Source: Guptibacillus hwajinpoensis (GTDB lineage: Bacteria; Bacillota; Bacilli; Bacillales; Guptibacillaceae). From it: 64,000 bases of DNA. Numbering within the stretch: the first letter of the stretch is position 1; every line of letters begins with the position of its first letter. The stretch is taken from contig NZ_JAIVKU010000002.1 of assembly GCF_020524165.1 (NCBI RefSeq), forward strand, positions 186,001 through 250,000, written 5' to 3'. The notes under the pieces were generated by a model. That model was not told where the DNA came from and did not search any database. It saw only the letters and a program-made list of their open reading frames with translations. Both the position numbers and the translations under genes were made by a program. This document shows positions 7,995 to 15,900 of this stretch, one piece after another.

Positions 7995-8087
7995 ATGATG
8001 AGCACATTTGAGGCGCTTGTTTTGATGATTAGTTTTGCTTCTCTCGTGGTCACAATTATTACGGTTTCTAGTAATAAAAAGAAGTAA
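7995..8087 (+). CDS. Small holin-like hydrophobic peptide, candidate type I toxin
   Basis: This 30-residue peptide begins MMSTFEALVLMISFASL and ends SSNKKK: one membrane helix with a short polar start and a Lys-rich end. This resembles the Putative Holin-like Toxin family (BsrE/BsrG/TxpA-like groups) found throughout Firmicutes. AAAGGGGGTG lies about 9 nt upstream, and the second ATG (7998) could also be used. Its ribosome-binding site is buried in a leader hairpin, and the stop codon lies inside a terminator stem. An antisense antitoxin RNA is expected on the minus strand across 8000-8200, but I cannot place its promoter. Confidence 0.65.
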   Translation: MMSTFEALVLMISFASLVVTIITVSSNKKK

Positions 8088-8129
8088 CCCACCCTGCCCC
8101 GGCCAAGGATTAAGGTGAGTTACTTTTTT
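8082..8129 (+). terminator. Terminator overlapping the toxin-like ORF stop
   Basis: AAGTAACCCACC (8082-8093) pairs with GGTGAGTTACTT (8114-8125) with one mismatch, followed by T6. It begins within the last codons of the ORF. Confidence 0.7.
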
Positions 8130-8169
8130 GCCTTTTGAGCCGCCGCTCGTCATGCGGAGCAGCTGTATG

Positions 8170-8203
8170 GACGCTGGTGCGAAAGCACTGGCGTCTTTTT
8201 TTT
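8170..8203 (+). terminator. Second terminator, GAAA tetraloop
   Basis: GACGCTGGTGC pairs with GCACTGGCGTC through two wobble pairs around a GAAA loop, followed by T8. It may be a back-up terminator of the toxin mRNA, or may end an unannotated short RNA. Confidence 0.75.
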
Positions 8204-8262
8204 ACCTTATGTTCTCTAGCTATATTATATGCAATTAGGGTGATTGTGGCAAGAGGATCATT

Positions 8263-8307
8263 CGGGCGGTGCCTGTCACCGCCCGCTTTTTGGATGATTT
8301 TGTCGAA
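8263..8307 (+). repeat. REP-like element, copy 5 (long perfect stem)
   Basis: CGGGCGGTG (8263-8271) and CACCGCCCG (8277-8285) form a perfect 9-bp stem around CCTGT. After 15 nt comes TGTCGAA (8301-8307). This is the copy with the longest hairpin. Unflipped loop, long spacer, GCCCG in place of ACCCG. Confidence 0.9.
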
Positions 8308-8449
8308 GGAATTCCATGTCATTTGCGTCATGATGCATTTTAAATAGACGAAATATATATAATAATCAGTCAATAAGCTACATTTTGTATAATGTCCGTT
8401 CAAATCTGCTTTGGTATAGTAAACAAAAAGTTGAAAAGGGTGAGGGTGA

Positions 8450-9694
8450 ATGGGAATTAATCGTAGTCGTTTACAGAGTCATCTTGAAGAACTGGCTAAT
8501 ATCGGAAAGATTGGTGAGACGGGCGTTTGCCGTCTAGCGCATTCGAAAGAAGATCGAGAAGCGGTGGAAGTTGTAAAGGGATGGATGGAAGAGGCTGGGC
8601 TAGAGGCTCATATTGATGGTTTCGGGAATTTAATCGGAAGGATAGAGGGAGTGAAAAAAGAAAAGCCGATTCTAATGCTCGGATCTCACATCGACTCGCA
8701 ACCCTATGGCGGGCGCTTTGACGGAACAGCGGGGGCTCTTGGAGCAATAGAGGTCGTACATACGATGAAAGATAACGGCATCACACCGAACCGGACAATT
8801 GAAGTGATTTGTTTTTCAGATGAAGAGGGTTCCCGTTTTAATAAAGGAGTCTTCGGTGTGAGAGCACTTGCTGGCTTGCTAGAGGAAGGGGAGCTTGAAC
8901 GAAAAGACAAGACAGGGATGACGAGAAAAGAAGCACTGAAAGAATTCGGTGTCGAGCCTGATCTTACGGAAAGTCCCGTATACAAAGAAGGAGATATCAA
9001 AGCTTTCTTGGAACTTCACATTGAGCAAGGCCCGGTCCTTGAATCTAAAGGTAAACCTGTTGGAATTGTGTCGGGAATTTCTGGCCCCATCTGGCTAACT
9101 GTTACGCTTGAAGGTTTCGCAGGACATGCTGGCTCGGTTCCAATGCCTTTACGAAAAGATGCGATGGTTGGAGCAAGTGAAATCATTACGAAGTTCGATC
9201 AACTTATTAAAAAAGAAGGTTTAGAAACAACGGTCGGAACCGTAGGAAGTGTTCAGGTATTTCCGAACTCTCGTAACATCATTCCTGAAAAAGTGGAATT
9301 TACGATGGATTTACGTGATATCGATCTTGAGCATCGCACCATGCTTGAAAAAAAGCTCTACACGATCATTGAAGAAGCAGCATCCACTTACAAACTCACG
9401 TACACGATTACGGAAGACACTAGAAGTGAGCCTCGCTATTGTGCAGACTGGATCAAAACGATCATGAGTGAAGAAGATAAAAAGCTCGGTTATGAATCAC
9501 CTGTTTTAATGAGCGGTCCATTTCACGATGCTCTATTTATGTCGTATATCAGTGACTACGGAATGATTTTCGTTCGATGTGAGAAAGGGATCAGTCATAA
9601 TCCGCTTGAATTTGCTGAAATGGATGATATTGAGAAAGGCGTTCAATTGCTTTATCAGACGGCAGTGCGGATTGTACAAGATGAGGAGGGGTGA
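8450..9694 (+). CDS. M20-family N-carbamoyl-L-amino-acid hydrolase / allantoate amidohydrolase-like
   Basis: This 414-residue cytoplasmic protein is a bimetal hydrolase of the M20/amaB-allC type, which cleaves the carbamoyl or amidino group from N-substituted amino acids or ureides. The metal-site motifs seen are GSHIDSQPYGGRFDG, SDEEGSRF and LELHIEQGPVLE, and GFAGHAGSVPM begins the dimerisation domain. GGTGAGGGTGA precedes the ATG. It is followed 4 bp later by an amidohydrolase and then a two-part Na+ symporter, so the operon likely imports and degrades a carbamoylated or cyclic amide compound. The exact substrate is not visible from sequence. Confidence 0.85.
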   Translation: MGINRSRLQSHLEELANIGKIGETGVCRLAHSKEDREAVEVVKGWMEEAGLEAHIDGFGNLIGRIEGVKKEKPILMLGSHIDSQPYGGRFDGTAGALGAIEVVHTMKDNGITPNRTIEVICFSDEEGSRFNKGVFGVRALAGLLEEGELERKDKTGMTRKEALKEFGVEPDLTESPVYKEGDIKAFLELHIEQGPVLESKGKPVGIVSGISGPIWLTVTLEGFAGHAGSVPMPLRKDAMVGASEIITKFDQLIKKEGLETTVGTVGSVQVFPNSRNIIPEKVEFTMDLRDIDLEHRTMLEKKLYTIIEEAASTYKLTYTITEDTRSEPRYCADWIKTIMSEEDKKLGYESPVLMSGPFHDALFMSYISDYGMIFVRCEKGISHNPLEFAEMDDIEKGVQLLYQTAVRIVQDEEG

Positions 9695-9698
9695 TTAG

Positions 9699-11303
9699 TT
9701 GCTGGCAGATACAATTTTTTTCAATGGAGAGGTTATTACAGTCAATGAATCGTTCTCGATTAAAGAAGCTGTAGCGATAAAGGGAAATCGTATTCTTGCC
9801 ACTTGTTCAAATGAAGAAGCGACACTATATCAGGATGACCATACTCAGATCATCGATTTACAAGGCAGAAGCTTGCTTCCTGGATTTATTGACGCGCATG
9901 CTCATCTTGAATTGTTTGGTACCAATCAACTTGGTGTGAACTGTAAAGATGTTAGCGGAATAAATGACATCATTAAAAAGCTGACGACTCGCGCTCTCGA
10001 TACGTCAAAAGGAGAGTGGATTCGTGGTTGGGGATACAATCAGAATTCCCTTGGGCGGCACCTGACGAAATGGGATCTTGATCAAGTTTCAACTGAGCAC
10101 CCGATTATTGTCGTAAGAACGTGTGGACATCTTTCGTGTGTGAACAGCAAAGCCCTCGAAATGGCTGGAATAACTAAGGATACCCCTGATCCTTCAGGTG
10201 GTAAGTATGGTCGAGAAAAAGGGGAGTTAACCGGAGTGTTGCTTGAATCCGCTCATATGAATTTTTTTTTAGAAGCGATGTATTCAGAAGAACAAATCCA
10301 AACCGGGTTGGCGATAGCTTCAGAACACTTTTTAAAAAATGGTATTACAAGTGTACATGATGCAGGGGGATATGGACCTTCACATATTCGCTCATTACAA
10401 AAAGCTGTTTCTTCAAAAGTCATAAAACAACGTGTTTATGCACTCTACGGTTCGCTTCACGAATCCGGGAAGATGGTAGAAAAGGGACTTGCAAGTGGAA
10501 TCGTAACGGGTCTTGGCGACGAGTGGTTCAAGATTGGCCCCGCTAAAGTCTTTATTGACGGAAGTAGCAGTGGCCCAACAGCGAAAACACGAGAGCCATA
10601 TACAAGTAATCCCGATGACTCCGGCATTCTATATTTGCAACAAGATGAACTTGATCAATCCCTTATAGAGCCACATCAACTAGGTTGGCAAATCACAGCG
10701 CACGCAATTGGCGATCAAGCTGTAGAAATGATGCTTGAAACGATTGAGAAAGGACTGAGGAATACATCTCTCATTAATCATCGTCACCGAATCGAGCATG
10801 CAGCGTTGACGCCTACTGATCTGTTAGAAAAAATGAGACATTTAAAGGTCACTCCGATTCCAAATCCCGCTTTTCTCTATGAATTTGGAGATGGGTATGT
10901 TCAAGATTATGGCCATAGAACAGAGAGCATGTTTCCACTAAAGGACTTTGTTCAAAACGAAATTCCTTTTGCAATTGGATCAGATAGCCCAATTACGGAT
11001 GTTAATCCCCTACTAGGTATTTATGCTGCTGTTACCCGTCAAAGTAAATCAGGTAAATTGATTGGAAATAAGCAGGGTATTTCGATTCAAGATGCGATTA
11101 AAGCTTATACATGGTCGGGCGCATATGCGAGTTTTGAAGAAAGCGAGAAAGGCAGTATCGAAAGTGGAAAGTTAGCTGACCTGGTCATCCTTAATGAAAG
11201 TATTCTTGCGTGCAAATCAGAGAGGTTAAAGGATATCCGTGTCGATCTTACGATGATCAATGGAGAATTTGTCTTTTCAAAACAAAAGGAGGGCGTTCTG
11301 TGA
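9699..11303 (+). CDS. ytcJ: YtcJ-like metal-dependent amidohydrolase (Amidohydro_3)
   Basis: This 534-residue TIM-barrel amidohydrolase has the N-terminal HxH metal motif in DAHAHLELFG (about residue 66), HRIEHAAL and IGSDSPITD near the C-terminal half, and a closing beta-sandwich segment ending ADLVILNES. Family members hydrolyse amide or formamide bonds of unknown substrates. The start is TTG 9699, with GAGGAGGGG about 10 nt upstream inside the previous gene's end. It sits between an N-carbamoyl hydrolase and a transporter pair and overlaps the next start by 4 nt, so it acts in the same pathway. Confidence 0.82.
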   Translation: MLADTIFFNGEVITVNESFSIKEAVAIKGNRILATCSNEEATLYQDDHTQIIDLQGRSLLPGFIDAHAHLELFGTNQLGVNCKDVSGINDIIKKLTTRALDTSKGEWIRGWGYNQNSLGRHLTKWDLDQVSTEHPIIVVRTCGHLSCVNSKALEMAGITKDTPDPSGGKYGREKGELTGVLLESAHMNFFLEAMYSEEQIQTGLAIASEHFLKNGITSVHDAGGYGPSHIRSLQKAVSSKVIKQRVYALYGSLHESGKMVEKGLASGIVTGLGDEWFKIGPAKVFIDGSSSGPTAKTREPYTSNPDDSGILYLQQDELDQSLIEPHQLGWQITAHAIGDQAVEMMLETIEKGLRNTSLINHRHRIEHAALTPTDLLEKMRHLKVTPIPNPAFLYEFGDGYVQDYGHRTESMFPLKDFVQNEIPFAIGSDSPITDVNPLLGIYAAVTRQSKSGKLIGNKQGISIQDAIKAYTWSGAYASFEESEKGSIESGKLADLVILNESILACKSERLKDIRVDLTMINGEFVFSKQKEGVL

Positions 11304-11521
11304 GTAAAAAGAAATTTACAACGATATATTGTCTATCATTAGTCATTCCCCTACTTCTTCTAATCTTTCCTCTCTTTTCACTTGGAAATCGTAGTACACC
11401 ATTTATCGTTGGGCTCCCCTTTTCGGTATTCTGGGTAATTGCTTGGATTATCGTTACCTTTTTAATTGTGCTAGTGATGTATAGTCTGGATCCGGATAAA
11501 GACGAAGAGGAGGTGCAATAA
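11300..11521 (+). CDS. DUF3311-type small membrane subunit of SSS transporter
   Basis: This 73-residue protein has two hydrophobic helices (about 8-26 and 35-60) and an acidic tail (DPDKDEEEVQ), as in DUF3311 proteins that precede sodium:solute symporters. The GTG start at 11300 overlaps the stop of the amidohydrolase, with AAAGGAGGGC just upstream. The symporter gene starts directly after its TAA. It parallels the yhdT-panF pair at 4.3 kb, a recurrent small-plus-large arrangement. Confidence 0.8.
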   Translation: MSKKKFTTIYCLSLVIPLLLLIFPLFSLGNRSTPFIVGLPFSVFWVIAWIIVTFLIVLVMYSLDPDKDEEEVQ

Positions 11522-12988
11522 ATGGCAGCATGGCAAATTGCAATGATCATAATGATTGGGTACCTTGTGATTGCTCTTGTGATTGGTGTTTTAGCTGGGA
11601 GAAATCAAGATAAAAGCTCTCTAGATGAATTTGCAGTAGCAGGTGGGAAATTAGGCCTTTTCGTTATGTGGTTCTTAATGGGTGGGGCCGTATTCAGTGC
11701 CTTCTCCTTCCTTGGCGCTCCAGGCTGGGCTTACTCGAAAGGTGCTCCAGCTCTTTATATACTTACATACACTGCTTTCGCCATTCTCCCATGGTATATT
11801 ATTGGGCCGAAAATTGGTAAAATCGGGCGAAAGTATAGCATTTACACCGTATCAGGCTTTTTGAAAAAGAGATATAACAGTCGAGTCCTTCCTATCTTAA
11901 TCGGCTTGATTGCGGTGCTTGCTTCTATTCAGTATTTGGCCACACAAATGAAAGGGATGGCTTACATATTTAACATTATGACGGAAGGGAGAATTCCTTT
12001 TTGGCTTGGTGCCCTTGTTTCTTATGGAATCGTTGTTGTGTATGTTGCAACAGGGGGATTACGAGCGGCAGCCTGGTCAGATGTTTTTCAAGGTTTACTC
12101 ATGATCATCATCTCCTGGGTGGTTGGACTCGCCATTGTGAACCAACTTCACAATAGTGTATCAGGGATGTTTACAGATCTTGTAGCTGCAAAACCTGGTT
12201 TTCTTGAGATTGGCAATCAAGGGTCAGCGATGTCACCAACGGCTTATACTACCACGATCCTTGTATCGGTTATCGGCTTTCTTATGTGGCCACACCTCTT
12301 TTCAAAATCCTACGCTTCGAATGCCAGAACAATAAAAAAAACAGTACTTGTCTATCCTGTATTCGCCTTGTTTCTAATTCCGTTATTATTTGTCGGGTTC
12401 GCGGCTGCCAATGTTGTAGATGCTTCACTAATCGGTTCACCTGATGAAATTCTTCCTTACTTAATCACGGCCGTACTAAGCTTGCCTGGATGGGTGTATG
12501 GCTTAGTTGGCGCAGGAGCCCTCGCTGCTGCTATGTCTTCAGCTGATGCGATTACGCATAGTGCTTCTCTTGAATTTACGGATGGCGTCATCAAAAATAT
12601 GAAAACAAATTTAACGAACAAAACAACCCTATTATTGATGAGGATCGGTGTATTTGTCATTGGTGGTCTTGCATATTTTATTACCGTTTTCGGTGGGCAG
12701 GGTCTAATTGCATTACTTCTCGGAGCTTATGGATCCATTGTACAATTTGCGCCCGGCGTTTATGGCGCCTTATACTCTAGGAGAATTACAGGTCCCGCTG
12801 TGATAATCGGACTTGTCGTAGGTACATTTGTTAATTACTATTTCCAACTTGTTGCTGCAAGCACCCCGTTTGATATCCATGCAGGAATTCTTGGGTTAAT
12901 CAGTAACATTGTTCTTGTTGTCGTTATCTCAAGTTTTACTCAACCAAAAAGCATGCAAATGGCAGATGAGTATCGGAAAATTGGTTAA
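11522..12988 (+). CDS. Sodium:solute symporter (SSS family)
   Basis: This 488-residue protein has about 13 membrane helices. SSS hallmarks are GGAVFSAFSFLGAPGWAYSKG, ATGGLRAAAWSDVFQG and AAAMSSADAITHS (the sodium-binding helix 8 region). It probably imports the substrate of the preceding hydrolases together with Na+. It begins immediately after the DUF3311 stop. The best-studied relatives transport urea, amino acids or organic acids, and the substrate here cannot be read from sequence. A bidirectional terminator follows. Confidence 0.85.
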   Translation: MAAWQIAMIIMIGYLVIALVIGVLAGRNQDKSSLDEFAVAGGKLGLFVMWFLMGGAVFSAFSFLGAPGWAYSKGAPALYILTYTAFAILPWYIIGPKIGKIGRKYSIYTVSGFLKKRYNSRVLPILIGLIAVLASIQYLATQMKGMAYIFNIMTEGRIPFWLGALVSYGIVVVYVATGGLRAAAWSDVFQGLLMIIISWVVGLAIVNQLHNSVSGMFTDLVAAKPGFLEIGNQGSAMSPTAYTTTILVSVIGFLMWPHLFSKSYASNARTIKKTVLVYPVFALFLIPLLFVGFAAANVVDASLIGSPDEILPYLITAVLSLPGWVYGLVGAGALAAAMSSADAITHSASLEFTDGVIKNMKTNLTNKTTLLLMRIGVFVIGGLAYFITVFGGQGLIALLLGAYGSIVQFAPGVYGALYSRRITGPAVIIGLVVGTFVNYYFQLVAASTPFDIHAGILGLISNIVLVVVISSFTQPKSMQMADEYRKIG

Positions 12989-12990
12989 TG

Positions 12991-13026
12991 AAAAAGGCGG
13001 CATACTGGAAGGTATCCCGCCTTTTT
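12991..13026. terminator. Bidirectional terminator
   Basis: AAAAAGGCGG pairs with CCGCCTTTTT, and an inner ATAC/GTAT extends the stem. It has A and T tracts on both sides and serves the symporter on the plus strand and the thioesterase on the minus strand. Confidence 0.88.
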
Positions 13027-13040
13027 GCGTTGTACGGAAC

Positions 13041-13478
13041 TTAAATCGAAGAGTGACTCAACTTTTCATATTGAATGAATGCTTCTTTGATTTCTGCAGG
13101 AATTACCTGCGATTTACCGCTATTTACATCATAATTCACTTGTACAACCTCGGCTTTCACGAGAAGTTCATCATCTCGTTTAATCGTATGGCTCAGTTCA
13201 AAACTCGTTTTTCCAAGCTTCGCAACACGACAATAAACATCAAGAACATCATCTAATTTAGCAGGTTTTATAAACTCAAGGATAATCTTTCTTAAGACAG
13301 GATCAAACAAGTGATCGTCAGCAAGCAGGTGTAACCGGTCGCCAAGAACGTGTCGGAAATACTCTGTTGTGGCAACGTCGATGTAAGTGGAATAATGGGC
13401 GTTAAAGACAATTTTTTGACCGTCAATCTCAGAATAGCGAACGCGAATAGGATAAGAGAAATGCTCGTATTGAGACAT
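13041..13478 (-). CDS. Hotdog-fold acyl-CoA thioesterase (4HBT family)
   Basis: This 145-residue cytoplasmic protein shows the 4-hydroxybenzoyl-CoA thioesterase pattern: RYSEIDGQKIVFNAHYSTYID near the N-terminus carries the Asp of the active-site loop, followed by alternating beta segments. It likely hydrolyses short or medium acyl-CoA esters. AGGTGAATC precedes the start on the minus strand. It is a single-gene transcript between two plus-strand genes and shares the terminator at 12991-13026. The substrate is unknown. Confidence 0.82.
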   Translation of the reverse strand: MSQYEHFSYPIRVRYSEIDGQKIVFNAHYSTYIDVATTEYFRHVLGDRLHLLADDHLFDPVLRKIILEFIKPAKLDDVLDVYCRVAKLGKTSFELSHTIKRDDELLVKAEVVQVNYDVNSGKSQVIPAEIKEAFIQYEKLSHSSI

Positions 13479-13644
13479 GATTCACCTCAAATTCTTTTTT
13501 TCTTCATATTAACACAATATTCAGTTTATAAAATGAGCATGATTGCGAAATTTCCCGGGTAATGTCTCTATGTGAAAAAGGGATTTGGACTTTTGTCGTG
13601 AAAAGTGTAGCATAGAGAAAAATAAAAGCTGGGAGTGGAGAAAT

Positions 13645-14610
13645 GTGTTGAAACCGAAAGTCTACCTTACGCGAAAATTACCAGATGAAATTATTAATCA
13701 GCTCCGTGAGAAATGCGAGTTACGGATGTGGTCATCTGAGGAAGAACCTGTCCCTCGTGATGTTCTTGAGCAAGAAATTCAAGAAGTGGACGGGCTATTC
13801 TGCATGTTAACAGAAGAAATTGATCGTTCGCTCCTCGAAAATGCATCGAAACTAAAGGTAGTCGCGAATATGGCAGTAGGTTACAACAATATCGACATAA
13901 AAACGGCTAAGGAAAAAGGCGTTGTCGTGACGAATACACCGGGCGTGCTAACGGAAACGACAGCAGACTTAACGTTTGCCTTACTAATGGCGACTGCTCG
14001 GAGAATTCCTGAAGCTTCTACATATTTGCGTGAAGGGAAATGGGAAGCCTGGTCTCCCATGCAGTTAACAGGTCAGGACGTTTATGGGTCAACGCTTGGT
14101 ATTATTGGGATGGGGAGAATCGGAGAAGCCGTAGCGAAAAGAGCCAGGGGGTTTGATATGGAAGTTCTTTATCACAACCGTCGAAGAAATCAAGAAGCTG
14201 AAGATCAGTTGGAACTTCAATTTGTAGAATTAGACTACCTATTAAAAGCATCTGATTTTGTATGCGTTTTAACACCGCTAACCTCTGAGACGAAGAACTT
14301 AATCGGACTGAAAGAACTGAGAATGATGAAGAAAACGGCTATCTTAATCAATACGGCAAGAGGCGGTATTGTAAACGAGGAAGCTCTCTATCATGCACTT
14401 AAGGAGGGTGATATTTGGTCCGCTGGGATCGATGTTTTTGCAGAAGAACCAGTATCACTCAATCATCCACTCTTAACCCTTCCGAATGTTGTAACCCTTC
14501 CACATATCGGAAGTGCAAGCGTGACGACAAGACTGAAGATGGCAGAAGTGGCTGCAGTGAATTTACTGAAAGTATTGGAAGGAGAAAAGCCCCCTCATCC
14601 AGTTGAATGA
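13645..14610 (+). CDS. D-2-hydroxyacid dehydrogenase (glyoxylate / 2-ketogluconate reductase, YvcT-like)
   Basis: This 321-residue protein has a substrate domain and the NAD(P)-binding segment LGIIGMGRIGEAVAKRA. The catalytic triad is in view: Arg in NTARGGIVNEEAL, Glu in DVFAEEPVSLNHPLL, and His in TLPHIGSAS. This matches GyaR/YvcT enzymes that reduce glyoxylate, hydroxypyruvate or 2-ketogluconate. The GTG at 13645 (or adjacent TTG 13648) follows TGGAG; the frame opens 60 bp earlier without a site. A GC-rich hairpin and REP copy 6 follow the stop. Confidence 0.85.
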   Translation: MLKPKVYLTRKLPDEIINQLREKCELRMWSSEEEPVPRDVLEQEIQEVDGLFCMLTEEIDRSLLENASKLKVVANMAVGYNNIDIKTAKEKGVVVTNTPGVLTETTADLTFALLMATARRIPEASTYLREGKWEAWSPMQLTGQDVYGSTLGIIGMGRIGEAVAKRARGFDMEVLYHNRRRNQEAEDQLELQFVELDYLLKASDFVCVLTPLTSETKNLIGLKELRMMKKTAILINTARGGIVNEEALYHALKEGDIWSAGIDVFAEEPVSLNHPLLTLPNVVTLPHIGSASVTTRLKMAEVAAVNLLKVLEGEKPPHPVE

Positions 14611-14617
14611 TGGGGCG

Positions 14618-14647
14618 AGTGCCTGTCACCGCCCGCTATTTGTCGAA
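14618..14647 (+). repeat. REP-like element, copy 6 (short-spacer form)
   Basis: AGTG-CCTGT-CACC-GCCCG, then only 5 nt before TGTCGAA. GGGCG plus GTG can pair with CAC plus CGCCC around a bulged A, giving an 8-bp stem. It lies 8 bp past the dehydrogenase stop, next to a GCCCC/GGGGC hairpin (14589-14616). Unflipped loop. Confidence 0.88.
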
Positions 14648-14675
14648 TGGCTATTCTTGCTATCGATTTCTTTGG

Positions 14676-15623
14676 CTAGCTCAATTGAAGGATTTCTTTA
14701 AAGTCTTCAATCGAGTGATAAGGTCTAACCGAATTTCGATGTATTTGAAGCATGTCATCTCCTGGGGCGACATAGCCAGCTTGTACAGTGAAAGCTAAAT
14801 CTATCCCTGCAAGCCTTATGGCCTCCATGGTTTCCTCATCATAGGCCCCATAGGGGTATGCAAGTGCGTTTGTACCTCCAATTTGTTCAATACTTGTTTC
14901 GACATCTTCTTCTATTTCCGGAAGCGATTTTGATATTAAAAACGCTGTCCCATCTTCTTCGTGATTGTGAAAGAGACTAGTATGACTAGCAAACTCATAA
15001 ACATCATTCGCCGCATCAATTTCCTCATAACTCAAATATTGGTTTGTTATTGAATCATAAGGCTCAGTTTGATCATTGTTCCGGCTTGTAATTAAAAACT
15101 CAACAGCATAAAATCCATATTCTTTCAGTACTGGATAAGCCTCGATATAGTTGTTTTTATGACCATCATCAAACGTTAGCAAAACACTATTTTTAGGAAT
15201 ATCCATTTTGTTCGTTATGTACTTCTTGAATTCTTCCAATGTTAAAGTAAAGTAACCATTATCATGCAAAACTCTCATTTGCTTTTTAAAATCTTTTAAT
15301 AAAACAATTGTACTTGCTAAATTTCCTTCTTCATCATAATGTCGTGCTTTCAAATCTTTTTCTTCAAGAATGTGATGATAAGTTAAGACGGGAATGTGTT
15401 TCGCCGAAGCATTTTCAGTGGCTTCTGATAGTCTTTTCTTCCTTAGCTCTTTTTCATTTAGTATTTCATCGTCGTGATCTTCTGTAATAGATGCTTCAAC
15501 GGTCGAACTGCTTTCCTCTTGCGAAGGTATAAGCTCAGTCCCGCCAATCTCATTCCAGCCGAATCCTACTAAACTCCCAATAACAGCTAGTAAAACAAAC
15601 AAAAGTAAATGTATTTTCCTCAT
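14676..15623 (-). CDS. Exported polysaccharide deacetylase (NodB homology domain)
   Basis: This 315-residue protein has an N-terminal membrane anchor or signal (residues 4-24), an acidic Ser/Glu linker to about residue 70, then a carbohydrate esterase family 4 domain. The metal-site motifs are VLLTFDDGH (the Asp pair) and FASHTSLFHNH (the His pair). The later segment LAYPYGAYDEE forms the conserved active-site wall. Relatives (IcaB/PgaB, PdaA-like) de-N-acetylate surface glucosamine polymers. GGGGGAT precedes the start on the minus strand. It is divergent from the RAYT gene, with REP copy 7 between them. Confidence 0.85.
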   Translation of the reverse strand: MRKIHLLLFVLLAVIGSLVGFGWNEIGGTELIPSQEESSSTVEASITEDHDDEILNEKELRKKRLSEATENASAKHIPVLTYHHILEEKDLKARHYDEEGNLASTIVLLKDFKKQMRVLHDNGYFTLTLEEFKKYITNKMDIPKNSVLLTFDDGHKNNYIEAYPVLKEYGFYAVEFLITSRNNDQTEPYDSITNQYLSYEEIDAANDVYEFASHTSLFHNHEEDGTAFLISKSLPEIEEDVETSIEQIGGTNALAYPYGAYDEETMEAIRLAGIDLAFTVQAGYVAPGDDMLQIHRNSVRPYHSIEDFKEILQLS

Positions 15624-15728
15624 ATGTATCCCCCTTTTTACCCAATACTTTCCTATCCTAACACTTATTTGGGTTAATTTGGGTTATTTTTTTACAAATA
15701 TATTCCAAAAGTTTCGGTGGGATTGACG

Positions 15729-15758
15729 AGTGCCTGTCACCACCCGCTATTTGTCGAA
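15729..15758 (+). repeat. REP-like element, copy 7 (short-spacer form, adjacent to RAYT)
   Basis: AGTG-CCTGT-CACC-ACCCG, then 5 nt and TGTCGAA, 135 bp upstream of the RAYT start. It shares the short spacer only with copy 6, the next copy to the left. A REP next to its RAYT is the classical REPtron arrangement. Confidence 0.9.
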
Positions 15759-15834
15759 GAGATTCGATTGACGTGTTAGGAAAGGGAGATTATTCTTGGA
15801 GAAAGAGCAGAAAATAAGGAGAGGAGGAAGAACT

Positions 15835-15900
15835 TTGACGAAGCTTCTATGGGCGAAGTCGCCTTTTAATTCTCACACAACAACAATCATGAGATGGTGA
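15835..15900 (+). CDS. Possible 21-codon leader peptide of the RAYT gene
   Basis: AAGGAGAGGAGG at about 15816-15828 is the only strong ribosome-binding site upstream of the RAYT. It serves a TTG at 15835 whose frame ends in a TGA (15898-15900) overlapping the RAYT ATG (15894). A short GGCG/CGCC hairpin (15851-15863) lies within. The transposase could thus be made only by translational coupling, which would keep its level low. This is inference; no family matches the peptide. Confidence 0.4.
   Translation: MTKLLWAKSPFNSHTTTIMRW

Noticed and set aside
14896..14904. TTCGACAT as a possible reverse-orientation repeat tail
   Set aside because: It lies inside the deacetylase coding sequence and has no nearby GTG/CAC core.
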